Shown here: positions 50,343 to 57,543 of the stretch, piece by piece
Layout of the letters: each line of letters starts with the position of its first letter
Position numbering within the stretch: position 1 is the first letter of the stretch
NCBI GenBank assembly: GCA_964442035.1
Contig: CAYTWZ010000001.1
Span: 3,115 to 67,114 of the forward strand
Length of the DNA: 64,000 nucleotides
Direction of reading: 5' to 3'
Origin: JAFLUQ01 sp964442035
Lineage (GTDB): Bacteria > Bacillota > Clostridia > UMGS1883
Made by a program: the position numbers and the translations under genes
Notes under the pieces: generated by a model
Seen by the model: the letters and a program-made list of their open reading frames with translations, nothing else
Told to the model about the DNA's origin: nothing
The model's database searches: none

Positions 50343-51230
50343 ATGCTGCTGTTTAATATTCAACGATTTTCCACCCATGACGGGCCGGGCATCCGTACCA
50401 CGGTGTTTTTCAAGGGATGCCCGCTACGTTGCCTGTGGTGCCATAACCCGGAAAGTCATATTTATAAAAAAGAAGTGTTTCACAATTCCGAGCGCTGTGT
50501 CCTTTGCGGCAAATGCGTGGAAAACTGCCCGACCAAGGCCATATCGGTTGCGGGCGGCCGCCTTGTTACCGATAAGGAGCTTTGCGTTGGCTGCGGGCTG
50601 TGCGCCGACGAGTGCTTTAATTGCGCCCGTGAGGTTGTGGGCCGGGAATATACCGTCGGTCAGGTAATGGATGTGCTGAATAGGGATAAAACCTTTTACA
50701 GCGAAAGCGGCGGCGGTGTCACGTTCTCCGGCGGGGAGTGCATGAGCTATCCTGACGAGCTGCTTGAGCTTTTGAAAAGCTGCAAGATGCAGGGGATACA
50801 TACGGCTGTAGATACCGGCGGCATGGCCGACAGGGATGATTTTGCCCGCACCCTTCAATATACCGACCTGTACCTTTATGACATAAAGTGTACGGATCCC
50901 GTTCTGCACCGTGAGCTTACGGGGGAGGACAACGGGCTTATACTGGAAAATCTTCGCTTCCTTAAGAAAAACGGTGCAAATATATGGTTCAGGCTTCCTC
51001 TTATGGAGGGGGTCAACACTTCCGATAAGGACATTGACGCTCTTGTAGAGCTGGCAAAGGAACTGCGCCCCGCAAGGGTGAGTCTGTTGCCGTATCACAA
51101 TACAGGAAATTTTAAATATGAAAAGCTTAACCGTGATGTAACACGGTTCTCCGCCCCGGACGGGGAGAGGCTTGATGAGATAAAGGCCCGGTTTGAAGCC
51201 GTCGGTCTGGAAGTAAAAATTGGAGGTTGA
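50343..51230 (+). CDS. Glycyl-radical enzyme activase for 4-hydroxyproline dehydratase
   Basis: 295 aa radical-SAM enzyme that abstracts hydrogen from the partner's glycine. The radical-SAM cluster is GCPLRCLWC (Cys26/30/33); two further [4Fe-4S] motifs, CVLCGKCVENC (from Cys52) and CVGCGLCADEC (~81), form the ferredoxin insert typical of activases other than PFL-AE. SAM-binding GGGVTFSGGECM (~123) is present. Four bases separate its stop from hypD, which identifies the partner. The activase precedes the enzyme gene. ATG 50343 has AGGATTAGGAG upstream. Confidence 0.93.
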   Translation: MLLFNIQRFSTHDGPGIRTTVFFKGCPLRCLWCHNPESHIYKKEVFHNSERCVLCGKCVENCPTKAISVAGGRLVTDKELCVGCGLCADECFNCAREVVGREYTVGQVMDVLNRDKTFYSESGGGVTFSGGECMSYPDELLELLKSCKMQGIHTAVDTGGMADRDDFARTLQYTDLYLYDIKCTDPVLHRELTGEDNGLILENLRFLKKNGANIWFRLPLMEGVNTSDKDIDALVELAKELRPARVSLLPYHNTGNFKYEKLNRDVTRFSAPDGERLDEIKARFEAVGLEVKIGG

Positions 51231-51234
51231 AAAA

Positions 51235-53607
51235 ATGCGCGGATATACCGAAAGAACAAAAAAGCTCCGTCAGCAGAGCGTTGATACGGAGCCCCATATT
51301 TCTACCGAGAGGGCGTACTGGTTTACTCAGGCCTACAAAAAATACGAGGGTAGCGTGGACATTCCCGTGCTTCGCGCCCTTGCCTTTAAAATGTATATGG
51401 AAAACCGTACCCTGTGCATAAACGATGGGGAACTTATTGTGGGTGAAAAGGGTACTGACCCTCAGTGCGCTCCTACTTTTCCGGAGCTTTGCTGCCACAC
51501 AATGGAGGATCTGCAGGTGATGAATGACCGTGAGCTTATCAGCTTTAAGGTTGACGATGAGACAAGGCGCATTCACGCTGAAGAGATTATCCCCTATTGG
51601 CAACACCGGAGCATACGGGAAAAAATCATGAACTCCACCAGCCAAAAGTGGAAGGATTGCTATGCGGCGGGTATGTTCACCGAGTTTATGGAGCAGCGAG
51701 GCCCCGGGCACACAGGCGCCGGCGGCGGCATTTACAAAAAGGGCTTCAGTGATTACAAAAAGGATATTGCCGCCAAGTTGGCGGAGCTGGACTTTGCCCA
51801 TGACCTTAACGCCTACGATAAAAAGGCCGAGCTTCAGGCAATGGATATTGCCTGCGACGCCATTATCGCCTATGGACGGCGCTACAGCAAATATGCCGCC
51901 GAGCTGGCGGAAAAGGAGACCGACCCCCGTAAGAAGGCCGACCTTCAGCTTATATCCGAAAACTGCGCCGTTGTGCCGGAATTCGCTCCCCGCACATTCC
52001 ATCAGGCATTGCAGATGTACTGGTTTGTACATATCGGTGTGACCAGCGAGGTCAATCCATGGGACGCGTTCACTCCCGGACGACTTGACCAGCACACCTA
52101 TCCTTTCTATAAAAAAGACGTGGAAAACGGCATTATGAACTATGACAAGGCTCGTGAACTGATGGAATGTCTTTGGATTAAGTTCAACAACCAGCCTGCT
52201 CCCCCCAAGGTGGGTATTACACTTAAGGAAAGCGGCACATATACCGACTTTGCCAACATTAACACCGGCGGCGTGACTACGGACGGACGGGACGGCGTCA
52301 ACGACGTCAGCTATATAATTCTGGACACTATGGACGAGATGAAGCTGCTTCAGCCCTCCAGCAATGTCCAGATCTCCCGCAAGACCCCTCATGACTTCCT
52401 TATTCGCGCCTGCGAGATCAGCCGTAAGGGCTGGGGTCAGCCTGCCTTCTACAACACTGAGGCCATTATTCAGGAGCTGCTTAATGCCGGCAAATCTATC
52501 GAGGATGCGCGTTGCGGCAGCGCTACCGGCTGCGTGGAAACCGGGTGTCTGGGCAAGGAAAACTACGCCCTTACCGGCTATTTCAATATACCTAAGGTCC
52601 TTGAAATAACTCTTAACAACGGCTTTGACAAGTATACTAACAAGCAGATCGGCCTTGAAACCGGCCATGCGGAGGATTACAAGAGCTATCAGCAGCTTTG
52701 GGACGCCTTCCTTAAGCAGATGAATTATTTTATTGACGTTAAGATCGAGGGCAATAACATTATCGAAAAGATCTTTGCCAAATATATGCCTGTTCCCTTC
52801 CTCAGTGTGATCATGGACGACTGTATACAAAACGCGAGGGACTACAATTGCGGCGGCGCGCGATACAACACCTATTACATCCAGGGCGTGGGCATTGGCA
52901 CCATTACAGACAGCCTCAGCGCCATTAAGTACAATGTTTTTGACAAAGGGCTGTTTACCATGGCACAGCTTAAGGAGGCTGTTGACGCTAATTTTGAGGG
53001 TCATGAGGACATTTACAACAAGGTCGCCAACCATTCCCCCAAGTACGGCAATGATGATGATTATGCCGACGATATCATGAAGAGCGTGTTCAACGCCTAC
53101 TACAGAGGCGTTACCGGACGGCCCACTGTCAAGGGCGGCACCTACCGCATTGATATGCTGCCCACCACCTGTCACGTGTATTTCGGCGAGGTCTGCGGCG
53201 CTCTGCCCAACGGACGTCTTGCCGGCAAGCCTGTTTCCGAGGGCATTTCTCCCGAAAAGGGCGCGGATCGCAACGGACCAACTGCTGTTATCAACTCCTG
53301 CGCCAAGATGGATCACCTTAAGACCGGCGGTACGCTCCTTAATCAGAAGTTTACTCCCAAGGTTGTTGAGGGGCAGGAGGGATTGGAAAACATGGCTGCC
53401 CTTATCCGCTCTTACTTCTCTATGGACGGCCATCATATCCAGTTCAATGTCATTGACCGCAAAACATTGTTGGACGCACAGGCTCATCCGGAGGAGTACA
53501 AGGATCTTATCGTCCGTGTAGCGGGGTACAGCGACCATTTCCGTAATCTCAGTAAGGCACTTCAGGATGAGATTATAAATCGCACAGAACAGAGCTTTTC
53601 TTGTTAA
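51235..53607 (+). CDS. hypD: trans-4-hydroxy-L-proline dehydratase (glycyl-radical enzyme)
   Basis: 790 aa, equal to Clostridioides HypD within a residue. It dehydrates trans-4-hydroxy-L-proline to (S)-1-pyrroline-5-carboxylate under strict anaerobiosis. The thiyl-radical Cys433 and catalytic Glu435 lie in GCVETGC; the glycyl radical is Gly764 in RVAGYSDHF. These positions correspond to Cys434/Glu436/Gly765 of characterised HypD. Other HypD-like blocks: RALAFKMYMENRTLCINDGE, TEFMEQRGPGHT and DMLPTTCHVYFGE. AAATTGGAGGTTGAAAA ribosome site. P5C made here could be oxidised by the dehydrogenase at 54271-55899; no proC is in the window. Recognition is from sequence memory, not a search. Confidence 0.88.
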   Translation: MRGYTERTKKLRQQSVDTEPHISTERAYWFTQAYKKYEGSVDIPVLRALAFKMYMENRTLCINDGELIVGEKGTDPQCAPTFPELCCHTMEDLQVMNDRELISFKVDDETRRIHAEEIIPYWQHRSIREKIMNSTSQKWKDCYAAGMFTEFMEQRGPGHTGAGGGIYKKGFSDYKKDIAAKLAELDFAHDLNAYDKKAELQAMDIACDAIIAYGRRYSKYAAELAEKETDPRKKADLQLISENCAVVPEFAPRTFHQALQMYWFVHIGVTSEVNPWDAFTPGRLDQHTYPFYKKDVENGIMNYDKARELMECLWIKFNNQPAPPKVGITLKESGTYTDFANINTGGVTTDGRDGVNDVSYIILDTMDEMKLLQPSSNVQISRKTPHDFLIRACEISRKGWGQPAFYNTEAIIQELLNAGKSIEDARCGSATGCVETGCLGKENYALTGYFNIPKVLEITLNNGFDKYTNKQIGLETGHAEDYKSYQQLWDAFLKQMNYFIDVKIEGNNIIEKIFAKYMPVPFLSVIMDDCIQNARDYNCGGARYNTYYIQGVGIGTITDSLSAIKYNVFDKGLFTMAQLKEAVDANFEGHEDIYNKVANHSPKYGNDDDYADDIMKSVFNAYYRGVTGRPTVKGGTYRIDMLPTTCHVYFGEVCGALPNGRLAGKPVSEGISPEKGADRNGPTAVINSCAKMDHLKTGGTLLNQKFTPKVVEGQEGLENMAALIRSYFSMDGHHIQFNVIDRKTLLDAQAHPEEYKDLIVRVAGYSDHFRNLSKALQDEIINRTEQSFSC

Positions 53608-53669
53608 AAATGCACAAATAATTTATGCAAATTTTGTAAAATGTTTACATGATAAAAATATAATAGGCC

Positions 53670-53698
53670 TTGACATTTTCCGGAAAATAGTGTAGGAT
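53670..53698 (+). promoter_or_regulatory. Promoter of the 87-aa protein gene
   Basis: -35 TTGACA (53670-53675), 17-bp spacer containing TTTTCCGGAAAA, -10 TAGGAT (53693-53698). The TTTTCCGGAAAA palindrome in the spacer could be an operator. Confidence 0.65.
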
Positions 53699-53754
53699 AA
53701 ATACGTAAGCAGAAAGTAATATATGCTTAAATCAAAATGAGGAGGTTTTTCACA

Positions 53755-54018
53755 ATGGCAAAATTTGAAATTCATGACCTGGATGTGGCAGCGTTCGTAA
53801 AGGAGCTTAACAACTGCAAGGGCGAAGTTATCATGACTACTCCCGAAGGAGACTCAATCAACCTTCAGTCTGCGTTTTGCCGTGTAATCGGCATCATGAA
53901 GATTGTCGAGGGCGGAAAACTGAGTAAAGCAACTATCGAATGTAAGGATCCTGAGGATGAAAGCCGTCTGTTCAGACTTAATCTGTACGGAAAGCCCCAG
54001 GAGCAAAAGGCTGAATAA
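53755..54018 (+). CDS. Small conserved-looking protein of unknown function, HPr-fold-like
   Basis: 87 aa, acidic/basic balanced, no signal or membrane segment. It has the pattern of an HPr-type fold (IHDLDVAAFVKELNNCKGEV, then GDSINLQSAFCRVIGIMKI), but without the phosphorylatable histidine motif; that resemblance is weak and only by eye. Strong ribosome site (ATGAGGAGG) and its own promoter and terminator suggest a well-expressed monocistronic gene. I do not recognise a function. Confidence 0.75.
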   Translation: MAKFEIHDLDVAAFVKELNNCKGEVIMTTPEGDSINLQSAFCRVIGIMKIVEGGKLSKATIECKDPEDESRLFRLNLYGKPQEQKAE

Positions 54019-54025
54019 TGAGTAA

Positions 54026-54055
54026 AAAAGCGACTGCCTAAGGGCGGTCGCTTTT
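54026..54055 (+). terminator. Terminator after the 87-aa protein gene
   Basis: AAGCGACTGCC and GGCGGTCGCTT pair over 11 positions (one G-U), followed by TTTT and preceded by an A-run. Confidence 0.8.
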
Positions 54056-54153
54056 CTACGGTGCGCTCGGGAACCTGAGCTATTCTCTTCCCTTGGGCTT
54101 GACTGAATAAAGAAAGACAGTGTGGAAAGCAAAAATACATTCCACACTGTCTT

Positions 54154-54253
54154 TTTCAATAGGGGCTGAAAGCCCGCCTTGGGGTTTTTACTTAGCTACG
54201 GAAACTCCCGTCAAGGGTTGTTTTAAGCCGTAGACGGGAAATATTCAGCGCTT
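54154..54253 (-). repeat. Fused repeats: CGGGCTTTCAGCCC hairpin and truncated MITE copy E
   Basis: On the minus strand 54253-54185 begins AAGCGCTGAATATTTCCCGT, then CTACGGCTTAAAACAACCC and CTTGACGGGAGTTTCCG, matching the left ~70 bp of the MITE (closest to copy C). It then switches to the short hairpin unit GGCGGGCTTTCAGCCCCTAT (54180-54154). It lies just downstream of pruA. Confidence 0.65.
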
Positions 54254-54270
54254 CCTTAGTTATTATTTTT

Positions 54271-55899
54271 TTACTTTTCGCACATATATGGATAAACAAT
54301 GTCCGTGGATGGAACAAGGCTTTCCTTTGTGCACTTGATGTTTACCCAGCGGATAAGGTTGAATATGCTGCCGGCCTTGTCGTTTGTACCGGAAGCACGG
54401 GCTCCGCCGAAGGGCTGCTGACCTACTACCGCGCCGGTAGGCTTGTCGTTGATGTAGAAATTGCCCGCGGCATTGTTAAGAGCCTTTTCCATATGTATTA
54501 CGGCATTGCGATCCTGAGCAAAGATAGCGCCGGTGAGGGCGTACGCGCTGGTGGTGTCGCAAAGCTCAAGTGTTTCATCAAGCTTGTCGTCATCGTAAAC
54601 ATAGATCGTGATCACAGGCCCGAAAATTTCCTCAGCCATTGTCTTAAAGTCGGGCTTCATGGCCTGAATGACAGTGGGCTGAACAAACCAGCCCTTGGAG
54701 TCGTCGTATGAGCCGCAAAGCACCTGAGCGTCGGGGGACTCGTTTGCGTAGTCTATGTAGCTCTTGATATTGTCAAAGGAGGCCTTGTCAATGACCGCAC
54801 CCATAAAGGTGGAGAAGTCGCTTACATCGCCTACAGTCAGCTTGGCTGTTTCCTCAAGAACTCTTGTTTTTACCTGCTCCCAGATGGAAGCGGGGATGTA
54901 AGCACGGGAAGCGGCGGAACATTTCTGACCCTGAAATTCAAAAGCGCCGCGTACAATGGCAGCTACCAAGGGTTCGATATCGGCGCTCTTGTGCGCAAAG
55001 ATAAAGTCCTTGCCTCCGGTTTCGCCAACTATGCGGGGATAGCTTTTGTAATTGGCAATATTCTCGCCAACAGTGGTCCATACGCCGCTGAATACCTTTG
55101 TGGAGCCTGTAAAGTGGAAGCCGCCGAAATCCTTGTGGGGAATAACGTACTTGCTGATGTCCACGCCTCTGCAGGGGATAAAGTTGATAACACCGGCGGG
55201 AAGTCCGGCCTCTTCAAGCAGTGTCATAAAGTAGTAGTTGGAAAGCACAGCGGTCGTAGAGGGCTTCCAAAGTACTGTGTTGCCCATGACTGCGGGGGCG
55301 AGAGCCAGATTGCCGCCTATGGATGTAAAGTTGAAAGGGGTGAGGGCTGTTACAAAGCCGTCAAGAGGACGGTACTCGTTGCGATTCCATACAGCGCCTA
55401 CGCTGTTGGGCTGTATTTTATAAAGCTCCTGGGCATTGTACACATTGTAACGGATAAAGTCGGTAAGTTCGCAGGCGGAGTCGATCTCAGCCTGAAAAGC
55501 TGTCTTGCTCTGCCCAAGCATTGTTGCGGCGTTGAGCTTGTCTCTCCAAGGGCCGGAAAGCAGCTCGGCGGCCTTCATAAAGATAGAGGCCCTGTGCTCC
55601 CATGGCATATCAGCCCAAGAACCCTTGGCAGCCATGGCGGCGTCGATAGCCATTTTAAGCTCCTTTTCACCGGCGAGACAGCACTCCGCCAGAATATGGT
55701 GATGGTCGTGGGGCATGGTGACCTTTACGGTAGTTTCGGTGTAAACCTCTTTTCCACCGATTACCAGCGGGATCTTTATCACCTGATTGCTCTGACGATC
55801 AAGCTCGGCTTTGAGGCTTGCTCTTTCCTTGCTGCCGGGCATATAGCCGTGGATAGGCTCGTTGGCAGGCTCGTGTATCGAAAAATATGCGTTGTTCAT
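54271..55899 (-). CDS. pruA: L-glutamate gamma-semialdehyde (1-pyrroline-5-carboxylate) dehydrogenase
   Basis: 542 aa aldehyde dehydrogenase of the P5C dehydrogenase (PruA/RocA, ALDH4-like) type, oxidising glutamate semialdehyde/P5C to glutamate with NAD+. It shows TPFNFTSIGGNLALAPAVMG (~190), the catalytic Glu in GETGGKDF (~290), the catalytic Cys in FQGQKCSAASR (~325) and FGPVITIYVYDD (~418). ATG 55899 is placed correctly behind GAAAGGA; ATG 55908 overlaps it. Convergent with hypD and the small gene between them. Together with HypD it would complete a hydroxyproline-to-glutamate route. Own promoter at 55939-55966. Confidence 0.92.
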   Translation of the reverse strand: MNNAYFSIHEPANEPIHGYMPGSKERASLKAELDRQSNQVIKIPLVIGGKEVYTETTVKVTMPHDHHHILAECCLAGEKELKMAIDAAMAAKGSWADMPWEHRASIFMKAAELLSGPWRDKLNAATMLGQSKTAFQAEIDSACELTDFIRYNVYNAQELYKIQPNSVGAVWNRNEYRPLDGFVTALTPFNFTSIGGNLALAPAVMGNTVLWKPSTTAVLSNYYFMTLLEEAGLPAGVINFIPCRGVDISKYVIPHKDFGGFHFTGSTKVFSGVWTTVGENIANYKSYPRIVGETGGKDFIFAHKSADIEPLVAAIVRGAFEFQGQKCSAASRAYIPASIWEQVKTRVLEETAKLTVGDVSDFSTFMGAVIDKASFDNIKSYIDYANESPDAQVLCGSYDDSKGWFVQPTVIQAMKPDFKTMAEEIFGPVITIYVYDDDKLDETLELCDTTSAYALTGAIFAQDRNAVIHMEKALNNAAGNFYINDKPTGAVVGQQPFGGARASGTNDKAGSIFNLIRWVNIKCTKESLVPSTDIVYPYMCEK

Positions 55900-55938
55900 G
55901 GTAGTCATCCTTTCACTTTTTTGTTATTTACATTATTA

Positions 55939-55966
55939 ATTATATGTCTTTTTTTTGATTTGTCAA
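55939..55966 (-). promoter_or_regulatory. Promoter of pruA
   Basis: Minus-strand -35 TTGACA (55966-55961), 16-bp spacer, -10 TATAAT (55944-55939). Confidence 0.8.
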
Positions 55967-55987
55967 TATGTTTTTCGCGCAAAACCG

Positions 55988-56011
55988 AAAGGACCTCACC
56001 GGAGGTCCTTT
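55988..56011 (-). terminator. Terminator after pfkA
   Basis: AAAGGACCTC and GAGGTCCTTT form a perfect 10-bp stem with a 4-base loop between pfkA and the pruA promoter. Confidence 0.8.
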
Positions 56012-56032
56012 TCAATATTCCGTTTGACTTAA

Positions 56033-57154
56033 TCAGTCGCCGAAGCAGATCCCAAGAGCCTTAGCCATCTGTACAAGCTCACCGTTGGGATCAACATTTT
56101 TGGTCTTTTGTCCGATAACATCCTCAAGAGCGGCATAGCCGATCTTGTCGCCGTGGAGGGCGACAATGTTGCCAAACTTGCCCTGCATAGCCAGTTCAAC
56201 AGCCGCATAGCCGTAACGACATGAAAGCACACGGTCATGGCCTGTGGTCGTGCCGCCTCGCTGTACATGTCCAAGCACTGTAGCACGAGCCTCGTTGTGA
56301 CACAGCTCTTCAAGCTGATCGGCTACAACCTGGGAAACGCCCCCAAGTCGTATGGGATCGGGGCTGTCCTCCCGAACCTTGAGCACTACGGCCTCGCCGT
56401 CCTTGGACTTAGCGCCCTCCGCACAAGCCACAATAGCAAAATCCTTGCCGCTTGCAAGGTCAGCATTTATCTTGGCAGCCACTTTGTTTATATCGTAGGG
56501 AATCTCTGGAATAAGGATGACGTCAGCAGCGCCGGCAATGCCTCCGTGCAGTGTCAGCCAGCCTGCGCCGCGGCCCATAATCTCAACGACCATTATTCTG
56601 CCATGGGATTTGGCAGTGGTGCGGATGCGGTCAAAGGATTCGGTAGCTACACTGATAGCTGTGTCAAAGCCGAAGGTGTAGTCTGTTTCGGCAAGGTCAT
56701 TGTCGATAGTTTTTGGTATACCGATGACATTGACGCCCTTGCGGGAGAAGTCCCGCCCACTGGTAAGGGTGCCGTCTCCCCCTAAGATAAACAGTGCGTC
56801 GATGCCGGCTCTCTTAAGGTTTTCAACTGCCACGTCGCTTACGTCCTCGTAAACGATCTTGCCGTTTTCGTCCCGAACCATTTCGCCCTTTTCGTCCCTT
56901 ACAGGGTACATGAAAAGATTGTCCTTGTTGGAGCTTTTGAGGATGGTGCCGCCCTCACCTAGGATCTCCTGAACGTTGTCAAGGGTCAGGTCAACGAAGT
57001 CACTGTGATAAAGACCGTGATAACCTTTCCTAATGCCCACAACCTCAAGGCCGTACTTGCAGATAGCTGTCTTTGTCACAGCGCGGATAACAGCGTTAAG
57101 ACCTGGACAGTCGCCGCCTCCCGTGAGAATTGCGATTTTTTTGATTTCACTCAT
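56033..57154 (-). CDS. pfkA: 6-phosphofructokinase
   Basis: 373 aa, longer than the ~320-aa PfkA of Bacillus and in the size range of the mixed-substrate (group III) PFKs. It phosphorylates fructose 6-phosphate in glycolysis. ILTGGGDCPGLNAVIRA is the nucleotide-binding start; FILGGDGTL and PKTIDND are the phosphoryl-donor motifs and EIMGRGAGWL binds the sugar phosphate. The second Gly of GGDG favours ATP, while Lys in PKTIDND is common in PPi-dependent enzymes but also occurs in group III ATP enzymes. ATP is the likelier donor but this is unsettled. AGGAGGACTCTGAC ribosome site; monocistronic. Confidence 0.9.
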   Translation of the reverse strand: MSEIKKIAILTGGGDCPGLNAVIRAVTKTAICKYGLEVVGIRKGYHGLYHSDFVDLTLDNVQEILGEGGTILKSSNKDNLFMYPVRDEKGEMVRDENGKIVYEDVSDVAVENLKRAGIDALFILGGDGTLTSGRDFSRKGVNVIGIPKTIDNDLAETDYTFGFDTAISVATESFDRIRTTAKSHGRIMVVEIMGRGAGWLTLHGGIAGAADVILIPEIPYDINKVAAKINADLASGKDFAIVACAEGAKSKDGEAVVLKVREDSPDPIRLGGVSQVVADQLEELCHNEARATVLGHVQRGGTTTGHDRVLSCRYGYAAVELAMQGKFGNIVALHGDKIGYAALEDVIGQKTKNVDPNGELVQMAKALGICFGD

Positions 57155-57237
57155 GTCAGAGTCCTCCTGTATATAAAAATAAATAAATTATTACTCAAAA
57201 GGCATAAGGGCTTTATTCTGCATTACCCCTACTATGT

Positions 57238-57266
57238 ATAATATACTAAAACGGGAAATTTTTCAA
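57238..57266 (-). promoter_or_regulatory. Promoter of pfkA
   Basis: Minus-strand -35 TTGAAA (57266-57261), 17-bp spacer, -10 TATTAT (57243-57238). Confidence 0.75.
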
Positions 57267-57349
57267 GTGGTAAATAATATTTTTTTTACAATAAATTTAT
57301 TGTTTACCATATTGAACAAAAAATATGGGTCAATATGGCAATCTTTATA

Positions 57350-57378
57350 TTGATTTTTGGAAAAACTTAGGTTATAAT
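57350..57378 (+). promoter_or_regulatory. Promoter of glnS
   Basis: -35 TTGATT (57350-57355), 17-bp spacer, -10 TATAAT (57373-57378). The predicted start is within a few bases of the left end of MITE copy C. Confidence 0.75.
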
Positions 57379-57387
57379 ATATTAAAG

Positions 57388-57500
57388 AAGCGCTGAATAA
57401 TTCGCGCCTTCGGCTTAAAACAACCCTTGACGGGTAGCTTCCGCGGCTCGGCCAAAAAGCCCAAGATACAACAAGTATTCATGCGTTTTTTGTCCTTATT
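57388..57500 (+). repeat. MITE-like element, copy C (3'-truncated) in the glnS leader
   Basis: Left end AAGCGCTGAATAATTC (57388-57403), then CGCCTTCGGCTTAAAAC, GGCCAAAAAGCCCAAGATAC and CAAGTATTCATGCG. Similarity to copies A and B stops after about 110 bp, near GTCCTTATT. It lies between the glnS promoter and start codon. Confidence 0.75.
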
Positions 57501-57543
57501 AAATACCCTTTGGCAATGAAGCCATATTGAAAGGATGACCAAA

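Noticed and set aside
51127..53538. 803-codon open frame on the minus strand opposite hypD
   Set aside because: It is a mirror of the strongly biased codon use of hypD. HypD has matching catalytic residues and length, while the antisense frame has no recognisable domain or ribosome site.
57379..57543. T-box riboswitch in the glnS leader
   Set aside because: No AGGGTGGNACCGCG motif or specifier-loop architecture. The leader is mostly a MITE copy.
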